This document shows positions 21,817 to 33,099 of a DNA stretch of 64,000 bases, piece by piece (the stretch's first letter is position 1; each line of letters opens with the position of its first letter). A model generated the notes under the pieces. The model was not told the DNA's origin, did no database searches, and saw only the letters and a program-made list of their open reading frames with translations. Origin of the DNA: Caecitellus pseudoparvulus (lineage: Eukaryota; Bigyra: Bicosoecida); assembly GCA_965644315.1 (NCBI GenBank), contig CBFFRQ010000079.1, positions 186,001-250,000 on the forward strand, read 5' to 3'. A program made the position numbers and the translations under genes.

Positions 21817-24447
21817 TCAAAAGCGATTGGCCCAGTCTTCCTCTTCACCGATGCCATCCAGCAACTCCTCTAACATGGCCATGGACATGAGATCCGCATT
21901 TTCTTCACCGCCCATCTCCTCCCCGTCTTCCTCCTCGTCTTCCTCGTCGTCTTCATCTTGAGACGTAGCTTCGTCCTGCATGCTGTCTTGCTCAGCTACC
22001 GCGAATGCTTCTGCGTCGCTGGAGCGGCCCAGCTCAACCTCGCCGCCTGGTTGCACGCTGCATGATGATGGCGCATTTTCGGGGTCCAGTTCAACTGCTC
22101 CTAGGCTGCTGGCTGAGGGTGCTGACGAGTCCGCGAGGTGTGCATCCCCGGGGAGCGACCGCTGCTGCTGAGCCCTTGCAAGGCGCTCAGAAGCCGCCTC
22201 TCGCAGGGCTCGGGCGGTGCTGGCAGCTGTGGTGTCTGGGGGCGCAAAGCCCACCTCGTCCTGGATGCCTTCAATCAGCGGCTGCACGGGCTTGCCGTCG
22301 CTGTCCACCTCAGAGAATCGCTGCACGCGCTTCGCGCCGCCCGTGGAGGTTGGGAAAGCCACTGCGTTGTTCAGGCCCATCTCTGCCTCCGCCTCGTCTT
22401 CCGCCAACACCTCGTCCACGACATCGTCGTAGGCCAGCCACCAATCCTGCTCGTACGGCTCCCAGGGGGTGGGTGTCACCTCTGGAACACTGGCATCACT
22501 GGCATCCGTGCAGTCGGTCGCCCAGGCCTGCAGGACACGGTCCGTCATGAAGCCCTTGTCCTCTGTCAGGTGGATGCCTAGCTGCGCGTTCGCAGCTCGC
22601 CGCTGAGGCATGAACTCCCGCATGCACTCCAGCGGCAGCACGCGCATGAGACCGCAGGCGTAGTAGACATCTGTGTACGCTGTCTGCGCTTCCGAGTACG
22701 CCCAGTGACTGCGCGGCTCGGTGGCGATGCAGCCACGGTGTAGGCCCGCAGCTAGCTGGCCGGCAGTCAGCATCCACCCCCCGCCGTCCGCGTGCATGGT
22801 GACGAGGAATCGCCGAGATTCGTGCCTGTACACGCGGTAGGCGTCGTTGTGACTGAGCATGCCCCAGTCTAGGTGCCGTGCGCAGAAGCGGCCCTTGTGG
22901 ATGGAGGGGTACCCCAGCCGTGTCGTGTGGCTGAAGCCGACTGAGTTCCCCTGCCGCATGCCCGGCATGGATGACACGGCAAACGCACTGCGAGAGTGGC
23001 ACACCTTGTGCCAAGAGGCAAAGCCCAGCACCCAGTCTTCAGGAAGCCCGCCTTGGGTCGTCCACTCCCAAAAGCTGCGGAGGTGTTGCCCGGTCACGAC
23101 GTGCCGCACATCCCAGAAAGAGAACAGGTCATACAGCGGCGTTTGGCTTGCCTCGTGCACCCCCGCGTGGGACAGGGCCTTGCGAGCGGCCCAGGCAAAG
23201 GACCCTGGGCTGAGGGCGTCTAGGAGGGGCAGATGGCGAAACTGCACCCCCTCCGGCACAGCATCCACAACCGTTGGCGGGAGGCTGCCACCCGGCCCTG
23301 TGACAATCAGCACGCTGACATGCAGGCCATCGCGGGAGGAATTGGTCATGGATGCCAGGCTTTGTGCCAGCACGGCATTGTGCGTCGCATTCGTCACGTT
23401 CTGGTGCACGACGACGTGAAGCACGCGCACGGCATCGGGGGGGGCGTGCGGCGCCTGCCCGGGCACCTCTGGTGTCTCGTCCTCGGGGGCAGCGTGGCCA
23501 GTTGCCCGGCCAGTGCGGCGAGAGCTGGGCACTTTGGCGTCGTGGGAAGCCCGCGTGGTCGGGTCAAGGGAGCAGGCCGCTGTCAGAGCGTGCAGAGCTG
23601 GGGCGGCCAGCACCTTGTTTTCGTTGTGCTCGCGCTCCAGCTCGGGGAAGTGGAGGAGGTTGTAGAGGTCCTCGAAATAGCCAGCCTTGGGGTACCGCGA
23701 GTCGCCGAATCTCTCACGCAGCAGCAGGGCTTCCGGCTGAGCTGTGCGGGACAGGTGTGTCTTGGGGAGCCAGGCATCAGGCGGCAGCTTCTCAGCATTG
23801 GCCTGCGTGGCGTCGTAGAACTGCTGAAAATACATGCCCACATTCTCCACGCACCCCGTCCAGCCACTGGGCATGTGTGCAGAGCAGAACCAGAGGGCTG
23901 CTTCCCGTACATTGATTCCCAGGTGCATCTGCGAGGCGGGCCCGGGGCAGTTTGGTACACTGTCGAAGCTGCCTGGCTCACCACCTGCCTCACCTCGTTG
24001 TGGTATGTCTGGTTGCCCTGCAGAGAGTCATCTGCCTGAATCTCCGTCGCAATGTGCATGCGACGCAGTTTCTCAGAGCCGACCGTGTGGTAAAGCTGCT
24101 CCAGGGCGTTCACTGCGGGGAAGTCCTCGGCAGGTGGTGGGTCGCCGCGACGCACAACAAACACGTGTACGCCTTGGACTCTTACGGGACTGCAGGTCAT
24201 CCAAGCCCAACTCCAACATGTGCCTCAGTGCCGCAGCGGTGACGTTGAAATCCTCCTCGTCGTATTGCACGGGGAGCACCCGCATGGTGTGCCCGGGCTC
24301 CTCGGCAGCCCAGCACACACGCAATGGCCAGCCGTCAGCGGCGAGGTGGCCGGCAAACGGGTCTTCTGGGCCCGCCTGCGCCCATCCACGCTTGAAGAGG
24401 AAGCAAATGCATAACAAGATCGAGACAAGCGTGCTGCGGCTCCCCAT
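21817..24447 (-). CDS. Secretory-pathway protein of unknown function, acidic C-terminal tail
   Basis: Exons 24447-24186, 24112-23994 and 23928-21817 close in frame to 830 residues. The N-terminus MGSRSTLVSILLCICFLFKR is a signal peptide or membrane anchor. The first luminal block (WPLRVCWAAEE, NALEQLYHTVGSEKL) is followed by MHLGINVREAALWFCSAHMP and a folded middle with YDLFSFWDVRHVVTG, LPEDWVLGFASWHKVC and LHRGCIATEPRSHWAYSEAQ. The His/Trp/Asp-rich core and YACGLMRVLPLECMREF suggest an enzyme, perhaps a glycosyltransferase, but no family was recognised. The last ~180 residues are disordered and end in a long Glu/Asp tail before EEEDWANRF. NxS/T sites are present (NVTNATHN). Introns are 73 and 65 nt. 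It is in tandem with, and 163 bp from, the GT41 gene. Confidence 0.78.
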
Positions 24448-24832
24448 CTTGCTGGGAGGCAAAAGGCTGCAACTGCCCTTGCCAAGCTGACCTCGCCTGT
24501 CGCGTGGACACGGTGTCCAGAGTAGCCTGGCAACAGGGCGCAAACAAGGAAGCCTGGAGCACTGCATCGGCTTCTGCGGCAGGCTGGGGCCTGTATGCAA
24601 GGGTCGTTTTGCTTTTTGTGTGGCTTTTGTTGACACTGCATCCGTTTGTGCAAAGCTCCACCGAAAAATTTGCACACGCCTGACACCAAGGAAGCAAACC
24701 TCCCCCCACAGTTACAGCATTTGACTCTAGACGTTGCAAAGACTGCTACAGACCACAAAACACGACGCTGTCACTCTCAATCGACCCCTTCAGCCAGCTG
24801 AGGCCCACCGAGCACCCCACGATCAGCCCAGA
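24448..24832. promoter_or_regulatory. Divergent intergenic region
   Basis: This 385-bp spacer lies between the start codons of the secretory orphan (-) and SURF1 (+) and must contain both promoters. No conserved box, ORF or RNA gene was recognised. Confidence 0.4.
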
Positions 24833-26073
24833 ATGCTGCAGCGCAGTTGCCACGCCATGTTGCGAAGTGCGTATCGCGAAGTGGACCGACACTGAGGCCA
24901 ACTCCATTGCATTTGCCCTGTGTGCCTGCAGAGCAACCGTTGGCGAGCGCATCCAAGGCATGCTTTACAACTTCATCTCGAGGCTCCAACAGGGCCCCCA
25001 CGGACTGGGCAGGGGTGGTTTTCTTCTCGGGCATCGTGCGAACTCCTGCGGAAATTGGTTGCGCATGTGCAGCTGCACACAGCTGCTACGCCCCCCCACC
25101 GCAGGTTGGCCTCACGACATACCTTGGCGTGTGGCAAACCCAACGCTACAACTGGAAAGTGGACCTGCTGGCAAAACGGGCTGCCAGTCTCGCTTGTGAG
25201 CCGGTGGACCTGGCTGACGTGCTGGCTGGCCTGCCGTGAGTCCTGCGGCAGACGTGGCGTCATTGTCAGACGCATGTTTGCAAGGCACGCTTGACTTGGC
25301 ACAGGACTGACGGGAAGAAGGTGCGAGACGAAGCAACAGTGCCTGTGAGGGTGACTGGCACTCTGCACACCGCAGACCAGGTGTTGGTGGGGCCGCGGCC
25401 GCCTCCTGAAGGCGCACCTTCAGGCTCTGAGCGCATGGGGTTTTACGTCATCGCGCCGCTGGTGCTCGACAACTCCAACGCGACCTTCCACGAAGAGTCC
25501 TCTGGCGGCCCAGCCTCACAGCAGCCGTACGTGCTCGTGAACAGGGGGTGGGTTCCTGCTGATGGCGGGGAGCTACGGGAGGATGCCACGGAGCCGTGCC
25601 GTGTAACCGTGTCCGGTATCCTGCGAGGAGGCGAGGGAGGTGGCCAATTCGCCCCCCCGCACGCATCCCCTGCGTCCTTCGGCTGGTTTGACCTGCCATC
25701 CATCGCCGCAGCACTCGGCGGAAGCCCGGTGCGCTCACCTGCAGCTTCCTTCTTCGACGTCCCCTTTGCCATCGACGCGCGAGAGGTGAAAGGAGACGGC
25801 CCTGGTGCCAAGTTGGGCGCCGTGAAGGCGCTGTCAGGGTATGGCGCTGTGAACACGCACCCTGCAACTCACGCTGCCTACGCGGTGACATGGTTTGCTC
25901 TCGCAGCATTTGGCATTGGGATGACTTTCCGGCGGTTCAAGCCAAAGAAGTCCAGTGGAGCAGCTATGTTTGCTGCAGCGCAGGCTAAAGAAGCGGCAAA
26001 GAAAGCAGGGGCGGGCCTGCTGGCTGTTCACGCGGTAGGGCACGAAGAAGTGTCTCAAGTGTCTCAACGCTGA
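24833..26073 (+). CDS. SURF1: SURF1-family cytochrome c oxidase assembly factor
   Basis: Four exons (24833-24866, 24932-25035, 25105-25235, 25305-26073) close in frame to 345 residues. SURF1 is an inner-membrane protein needed to build complex IV, linked to heme a insertion. The start MLQRSCHAMLR|K is basic and hydroxylated like a mitochondrial presequence. The joins restore the first membrane span and the signature WAGVVFFSGI|VGLTTYLG followed by VWQTQRYNWK, then LAGLP|TDGKKVRDE. The conserved core includes VLVGPRPP, PYVLVNRGWVPADG and GWFDLPSIAAAL, and the second span is HAAYAVTWFALAAFGIGM. Introns are 65, 69 and 69 nt, the first exon only 34 nt. A Lys/Ala-rich tail extends past the usual end of the protein. 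Confidence 0.92.
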
Positions 26074-26111
26074 GATTCGAATACACTTGTTTTCTTCCAC
26101 TGTCATGCCGC

Positions 26112-26183
26112 GGGAGTGTGGTCTAGTGGTATGATTCTCGCTTCGGGTGCGAGAGGTCCCGGGTTCAATTCCCGGCACTCCCC
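26112..26183 (+). tRNA. tRNA-Pro (CGG)
   Basis: A 72-nt cloverleaf: acceptor GGGAGTG pairs with CACTCCC, discriminator C, anticodon stem TCTCGC/GCGAGA, loop TTCGGGT, anticodon CGG at 26144-26146. D- and T-arms match the two tRNA-Pro(AGG) copies, so this is a diverged isoacceptor of the same family. No intron or encoded CCA. It starts 38 bp after the SURF1 stop. Confidence 0.96.
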
Positions 26184-26187
26184 TTGA

Positions 26188-26200
26188 TTTTTGCTTTTTT
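26188..26200 (+). terminator. Pol III terminator of tRNA-Pro(CGG)
   Basis: A T5 run is followed two bases later by a T6 run, starting four bases after the tRNA end: a double RNA polymerase III stop. Confidence 0.8.
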
Positions 26201-26360
26201 GTACTCTTTGACGGCTCGCGGACTTCAGACATTCCCCACCGGACAAATCCCCCATGCTGAATTCAAAGCTGCGGACGGGGTCCAGTGACCTCCCATCTTC
26301 CCTCTCGCAGCCAGCGCTTCAGTCGAAGGCACGGAGTTGGCGCTGCGGAACTTGACCAAC

Positions 26361-29300
26361 ATGGCTTCGGACACGTTGACGGTCATCCACAGCACGGGAA
26401 GCTCCGGACAGCGGACTGTGTACGCAAACTGTCCGCAAAAGAATACAGAGTTCGCTGACAACCGGGTCATTACGTCGAAGTACCGCCTGGAGACCTTCTT
26501 CTTTGTGGGTACAGCGCTGCCTGTGTGCCGTCACGCGAGCAAGGACCGACAGCACCCTGTCCTGGTCGCAGGTGTTCTTACTGGAGCAGTTCAGCCGCTT
26601 TGCAAACGCCTACTTCTTGCTGGTGTGCGTGCTGCAGCTGATTCCCTCCATCAGCATCACGGGGGGGCTTCCCACGGCTGGCTTGCCTCTGGTCTTCGTG
26701 CTGCTGTTTGATGGCATCGTCACAGCCAGGGAAGACTACAAGCGCCACCAAGATGACCACGTGACCAACACGCAGTCCAGTGAGTTGGTCTTGCCTGTCT
26801 GGCCGCCTCGCCATGGGTAAGCCGTGCACTGCACTTGCCGCGCTCTCCCTGTTCCCTTGCAGCGCTCGCGGCGCGTGACGGCGCCTTCGTGGAGGTGCAG
26901 TGGCAAGATGTCCGTGTGGGAGACGTGCTGAAGCTGACGCGCAACGCGGACGTGCCGGCCGACTGCATCTTCCTGGCCTCTCACACCGCTGACATGGACT
27001 CCCCAGAGACCTGCTATGTGCAGACTGTGCAGCTGGACGGCGAGAGCAACCTGAAGCTGAAGCAGGCAGTTACAAAGACCGTGCGGGTGTTCACGGACGA
27101 CGAGGCTGCTGTATCGTGGCGAGGCATGGCGATAGCAGAGGCACCCAACGCAAACTTCAACCGCTTTGTCGGCACGGTGCACTTGTCCCCTGGTGCCGCC
27201 CCGCGTCCCTCGGCACCTGCTGAGCCAACGTCGCCGCTGGAAGGTGCCTCAGCGTCGGCGGCGGCCGACGGCATGGGCACGGTCGCACGAGCTGTGGCTG
27301 GGGCTGGCGACGAGAACATCGCCAACCTAGAAGTTGGCCAGCTCCTCTTGCGAGGGTGCCAAGTGCGCAATGTTGACTACGTGTACGCGTTGGTAGTGTA
27401 CACTGGCGACGACACGAAGGTCAGGGTGAAGGTGTCTGCCAAGTCCTCCAAGCGCGCACAGCTGGAGCAGGCAGTGAACTCCATTGTCATCACCGTGGTG
27501 GCCCTGCTTGGCGTTGTTGCAGCGATTGGGGCGGTGGGGAACGCCATCTGGAATGCCTCGCGAGGTGGCGGGCAGACATACCTGGTGATCGACAGCACGA
27601 CGACGTTCGTGGAAGGCCTGGGGCAGTGGGCAACATTCCTCCTCCTGAATGCGTCTTTTGTGCCGGTGTCGCTGTACGTGACGATGCGGCTGGGCCGCAC
27701 CCTGCAGATGGTCATGATGGAGCACGACACAGAGATGTGCCACGCTGAGGTGGACAGCTCCACGCCCGGGTCAGTGCCTGTGACACGGCGGTACCCCTTT
27801 CGCGTGCGCAGCATGGAGCTAAACGACGACTTGGGGCAGATCACGCACATCTTTTCAGATAAGACCGGCACCATGACTCTGAATTACATGGACTTTCGCA
27901 AGTTCGCCGTGGGCGGCGTTTCTTACGGTGTCGGCACCACGACCATTGGTGTAGCCCGCCTGCAGCGACTGGGATTCAAACAGCAGGCCACCGCAGCTCA
28001 AGCCCTCCTCGAGCGCACGCAGGCGTCCCACCGCCCAACTCTCCACGTGAATTTCTGTGACGGGTCGGACAGCCACGCTGGTAGATGCTTGGCCGAGGAT
28101 GCCAAGCAGCTGCCGTCAGAACCTTGGAGCGGGTGGGGCTTTGTGCCCCCAGACGCACCCGCTGGTGCGGCGCTGCACGCGTTCATGCTCCACCTTGCCT
28201 TGAACCACACAGTGCTCTTAGAGAAGGTGCGCGGGGAGGACGGCGCTGCCACTGGCCAGCGACTGTCTGCATCGTCCCCAGACGAGGAGGCATTTGTGCT
28301 GGCTGCACAGCACTTTGGCTACTCCTTCGTGCACCGATCTCAAGACGGCATCACTTTGGAAATGCCGCCCCCCGGAGGCCTGACCGTGACAGGCAGCGGG
28401 GACAGCCAGCCTGCAAGGCAGCGCCACCACTTCACCCTCCTGCACCTGCTTCCGTACTCTCAGGAGCGGAAACGCATGTCTGCCATTGTGCAGCATCCTG
28501 ACGGGTCCCTCGTCCTGTACTGCAAAGGCGCAGACAACGTGATTTATGAGCGCCTCGCCGCTGCCACGAGTGCTGGGGAGAAGGAGCAGCGGCGGCAAAC
28601 GTCTGGGTACATGGGCGCGTGGGGGTCGGATGGCTTGCGCACGCTGTGTTTTGCGTACAAGGCTCTGCAGGGGGATGAGCTATCGGCGTGGGCACGCCGG
28701 TACGCGGCTGCCTGCAACGACTTTGCAGAGAACATGAAGCGCAAGAACAAGCAGCCCAACGCCATCGAGGACCTTATGGATGAGATGGAACGAGGCTTGA
28801 CGCTGCAAGGCGCCACTGCCAACGAGGACCGGCTGCAGCCCAGCGTGCCAGAGACCATCTCCACTCTCGGCCAGGCTGGTATCCGAGTGTGGATGCTCAC
28901 CGGTGACAAGCAAGAGACGGCGGTGAACATCGGCTACGCCACGCGCTTGCTGGACGACGGCTTGGAGCAGCTGGTGGCGACTGTGGCGAGCGCAGGATCA
29001 GCGGCTGCAGGTGCAGCCATGGTCCGGCGACGAGCCCGGGAGCTGCGCGCGTCTGGCCTGGCGCCGCCCCTCGAAGGCGGAGAAGTTGACGAGGGCGTGG
29101 GTGCTCCAGGTGATGCTGTCGCTGGTGCGAGTGCTGCTGTTCCCTTGCACCCCGCGCCAGAGGTAGCGGCGGTTGCATCCCCAGCAGGGGTTGCTGTTTT
29201 CATGCCTTCCACACCCGAGGATAAGCCCCCCGCAGCTTCAGATGCTGCGCCAGCGATCGCCACGGTGCCGGGCGCCTCTCCTGGCAGCCCGCCTCCCAGC

Positions 29301-31718
29301 GCATCGGCCCCACTTGAGCGGCAAGAGCTGGTCGGGCCGCGTCGCAGGCCCCGTCTGGACAGCAGGGCCGTCATGTTTGAAAGCGACGCGGAAATCCTGA
29401 ACAGCATGTCGAAAGCTGGGCTGGTGGAACTCGGCGCGAGCATTGGGATTCAAGACACCACGACAACACTTCCGGTGCGTCGGCGGCGGCGCAAGGCGGG
29501 CGGGCGCCCTCTGGCCCTCATTGTTGACGACGCAGTGCTGGATGAGCTGCTGCGTGACGACGGGGGTGCGACGAGCTTGCAGGGCGCTGCGGCAGGCCAG
29601 AAAGCTGGATTTCAGGAGCTGCAGGGTGAAGCGGGGCAGAGCGCCGCCTCCATCCGACAACGGGCTGCCACGGTTGTACGAGCGGTGGATGAGTTCTTTT
29701 ACGCGGCCCGCACAGCAGTGGAAGCCCAGTTGCCTGTGAACCTACGCCCCAAGGAAAAGCCAGCACCTGTTATGGGCCCGGCCCGGGACCTGCTCGATGT
29801 CGCCGCGGCATCCAAAGCAGTCGTCTGCTGCCGCTGCCGCCCAGACCAGAAGGCGCAGATGGTGAAGCTTGTGCGCGACGGAGTGCCGCGCTGCCGCACG
29901 CTGGCTCTAGGGGATGGCGCCAATGACGTAGACATGATTCGCACTGCACACGTGGGGGTAGGCATTGCAGGCGCTGAGGGCTTGCATGCAGCCAACGCCT
30001 CGGACTATTCCATGGCGCGATTTCACTTCCTGCGCAAGCTGCTGCTCGTGCACGGGCGCCTGAACTACATGCGCATCTCGACGCTGGTAAACTACATGTT
30101 CTACAAGAATGTCTTCTTCGTGATGACTCAGTTCTGGTACTCTGCTGTGACGGGCTTTTCAGGCCAGAAGTTCTTTGTGGAACTTGGCACCCAAAGCTAC
30201 AACCTGTTCTTCACAGGGCTGCCCGTCATGCTGCTCATGCTGTATGACCGGGACGTCGACCAAGACCTCATCTACCGAGTACCACAGCTGTACAAGGCAG
30301 GGCAAGGCGGGCAGTTCTTGCACAAGTGGGTGTTCTTCACCTGGTTTGTGGCAGCGATGTCAGAGTCGCTGGCCGTGTACTTCGTCTCCCAAGGGGCGGT
30401 GGGCAGTCGGTGGACAGTGTTTGTCCTGGGCACACTGTGCTTCACGGGGGTGCTGCTGATGGTGAATTTGCGCATCGTCGCGGAAATGTGGCTGCACCAC
30501 TGGACGTTCCACGCGTCGGTGGCAGGGTCCATGTTGCTGTGGGTGATCGCTGTCTTTGTCTTTGGAGCTTGGCGCTCCGACGGCGTGGCGACGGAGGCGT
30601 ACGTAGCCATGTTCGAAGCGCCCTCCACGTGGGGTGTGTGGGTGCTGCTGTGCGGGATGATGTTGGTGGGCATTCTGCTCTGGCGGGGCTTGGTGGTTTT
30701 CTTCTCACCCACGCTGCGGTACCTCGTGCTCCAGGCACACCATTCTGTGGATGGGCAAGTGCAAGATGTCGTGGATGCACTGCAGCGTGGTGAGCTGACA
30801 GACGACCCGCTGGAGTGCGCCATCGTGCGGTACGTGCCTGGGCGGTCGCGAGCTGGCAGTGGAGACGCCGAAGGTGCTGCCCCCCCCCACACCGCTTGGT
30901 CCTCCACCATCCCGCATCCAACAAGCGTCTTCTTCCGGCAGTGTGGTCGAGTGTACTCTGGTCTGTGGACTCTGTCCTTGAACGTCGTGTGCTGTGCTTC
31001 GCTGGGCTATTTCTGCGGCACAGCGCCACTTTGCTGCAAGTGTGCAGGGGAGATTGCCCGTTCGGGGCCATGGCGACCAACCCAGCAAGCGGCCCGCACT
31101 GGATCAAGCTCCAACCCACCAAACTCAGCAGCCTCTCCGTCCACGACACCCGCTGCCAGTGCGTCCCTGGCTTCCTCAGCTTCCCAAGCGTCATTTCCAC
31201 GCCGCACGCAGACTGACAAAGGGCCGGGTGGAGAAGTGCGCAGGCAGATGTCGTCTCCTGACCTCAGACAGCTGGCCCAGCAACACCTTAGTCTGCCCCA
31301 CTCGGACTACATGAGTGATGAGAGCGACTCTGATGCTAGCATTGGTGCGCAGAGCACGGGGGGCGCCTCCACAGGCCGCCGCACCACGCCAGTGCGGCCA
31401 TCACGACGCAGGCGTGCACGCTCCAACAAGCACGGAGGCGGGTTCACCCAAGACGACGGGGCTTCGGAGTGGCTGTCCACGCGCTTCACTGTGTCGGGCA
31501 TGCCGGCGCCTGCAGCGGCCGCGGCCTTCTTGCGCCGCCCGAGGGGCATGGAGTACTCGCTTCGTCGCTCGGGGGGGTCATTCGGCTCCTTGCCAGACTC
31601 CCCCCCAGCCCGCGCACTGGGTGCTTCCAGCGACGTTGCACCAGATGAGGCATTCGCTCTGGACTACGTTGGTGTGGCAGATTCTGCCTCTCAAGGCGGT
31701 GGGGCTGCCGCCTCTTGA
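26361..31718 (+). CDS. P4-type ATPase (aminophospholipid flippase), enlarged
   Basis: Exons 26361-26504, 26572-26779 and 26863-31718 give 1735 residues; P4-ATPases usually have 1100-1300. They flip phospholipids to the cytosolic leaflet of Golgi, endosome and plasma membrane. The N-terminus is diagnostic (RTVYANCPQKNTEFADN, then KYRLETFF|F|VFLLEQFSRFANAYF across the join). Key sites: LDGESNLK at ~175-182 (usual form LDGETNLK), PVSL in the fourth span (PISL), phosphorylated Asp450 in DKTGTMT (usual DKTGTLT), CKGADNVIYERL and GDGANDVDM at ~1134. About 250 mostly disordered residues sit between the N-domain end (NIGYATRLL) and the hinge (VVCCRCRPDQKAQM), and a ~300-residue Ser-rich tail follows the last spans. 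The start ATG was chosen because it opens the conserved exon; an upstream exon is possible. Introns are 67 and 83 nt. Confidence 0.92.
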
Positions 31719-31896
31719 GAACCAGCACCAGCTCGCCCGGGCGGGGAGCCGGTGCAGTTGTCCTTGCGCAGCACCGACCAAATTTATCCCTCCATGTTTT
31801 TTGAAACTATTGTTCCCGCGCGCGCTTGGCTGCACAGGAGCCCCCTGTGCAGCGGGAGCACCCGTTGTCAGCCGTGGCGTTTCGTGGCGTTTCAGT

Positions 31897-33012
31897 ATGG
31901 CATCCGCCGGTGCGCTGGGCGCTGCGCCGCAGCGAAATGCAGCGGTACTCGTGATGAGCGGCAAGGAGTACCTGGGTGCTATTGCATCCCCCATGGGGCA
32001 TGATGATGCCTGTGCACTGTTGCAAAGCGCTGAGGCAGCCTTTGTACGCAGGTGCCCCGCTGCAGCACTGGGGCCAGGTGGGACGCCTGCTCAGCGCAGG
32101 CAGTCCTCGGCAGCAGCTGCCGGCGCATCTGGCTCAGCACCTGGCTCCGCTCCCGGCAAGCCCGGAGCAGCATCCACTGCAAAGGGTTCTGGCGGACAGC
32201 TTTCCTTCCTCGCCAGTCTGAAGCAGCGCAAGGTGGCGCAGAGCAAGGCAGCAGCTGAGGCAGAGCAAGCCCAGCTGGGCCTGCCCGTCATTGGGCCCGA
32301 GAAATCCCTGGACCCGCAAGTGCTGCACACACAGCTCCACACAGCTCACGAGGAGGCCTGGAAGGCCAACTCAGGCAAGCCGCTTGTCTTGCAGGCACAA
32401 GGCGCAAACGCCGCAGCGCTGCCGGCAAGCCGGGCTGTCACAGTCACAGCCCGGCTCTCGACGGAGGTCCTGCCGACGGGCATCAAGCCAGTGTTCATGC
32501 CGTTTTGCCTCGTGTCCGACGAGTCTGCCCGGGCGACACAAGTGGAAGCCATCGCTACGTTGGTCGGGCAGCGGTACTCTGGGCAGCCGCCGAGGTCGGT
32601 GCCTGCCGGCGCCATCCGCCCGCTGGGCGGGGATCGCGTGGCGTTCTTCGTGGAGTCAGGGTACAAGCAGCGCGATTGGAAGGTGTCGCGTCGGTATTTG
32701 ACTGGAAAAGAAGCAGACACGGTGTCCATGGGCTCAGAGTTCTTTCTGCGGCTGGCCTTCTCCCCACAGCCCGATGGTGGCATGGCCGTGGTGACGTACT
32801 TGAATGGGCACCCTGTCATGAAGACGCACCACCCTGCGGTGATGTCCCTCGTGGGCTCCAAGTTCCAGGTCTTGGCGCCTGCGAGAGGTGACTATGGAGA
32901 GGTGGCCACGACAGTAGTGCACCAAGTGTGGCTGGGGGAGGCGCCGGTGACCGAGGCTATGCAGCGGCTGCCGGTGTCTGAGATCCAGGAGCGCCGCAAA
33001 GCAGCAGTGTAG
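31897..33012 (+). CDS. Protein of unknown function with a beta-rich C-terminal domain
   Basis: The frame opens at ATG 31897 (MASAGALGAAPQRNAAVLV) and encodes 371 residues. Upstream in-frame codons lie across the end of the P4-ATPase and are unlikely to be used. Residues 1-50 look ordered, ~55-110 are Ala/Ser/Pro-rich and disordered, and ~115-165 contain a basic helix (LASLKQRKVAQSKAAAEAEQ). From ~170 a beta-rich domain follows (VTVTARLSTEVLPTGIKPVF, VAFFVESGYKQRDW, MAVVTYLNGHPVMKTHHPAV, KFQVLAP). The strand/loop pattern recalls jelly-roll or lectin-like folds, but no family was recognised. No signal peptide or membrane span. It converges on the sedolisin gene, with 87 bp between stops. Confidence 0.65.
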   Translation: MASAGALGAAPQRNAAVLVMSGKEYLGAIASPMGHDDACALLQSAEAAFVRRCPAAALGPGGTPAQRRQSSAAAAGASGSAPGSAPGKPGAASTAKGSGGQLSFLASLKQRKVAQSKAAAEAEQAQLGLPVIGPEKSLDPQVLHTQLHTAHEEAWKANSGKPLVLQAQGANAAALPASRAVTVTARLSTEVLPTGIKPVFMPFCLVSDESARATQVEAIATLVGQRYSGQPPRSVPAGAIRPLGGDRVAFFVESGYKQRDWKVSRRYLTGKEADTVSMGSEFFLRLAFSPQPDGGMAVVTYLNGHPVMKTHHPAVMSLVGSKFQVLAPARGDYGEVATTVVHQVWLGEAPVTEAMQRLPVSEIQERRKAAV

Positions 33013-33099
33013 GGTGGTCTGCCGTGCATTCAGACCACTGGGGAATCCATGCGCGGCACACTGCAGCACACGTCACATCGCGGCGGGCTTGCACGCCCT

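Noticed and set aside
26286-26360. Upstream first exon for the P4-ATPase starting near ATG 26253
   Set aside because: The only phase-correct intron would be about 26 nt, far below any other here. The ATG at 26361 opens the conserved region directly.
31315-31896. In-frame extension of the 371-residue orphan into the P4-ATPase tail
   Set aside because: The sequence overlaps coding DNA of the upstream gene in another frame and is Arg/Cys/Pro-rich shadow; the ATG at 31897 is a natural start.
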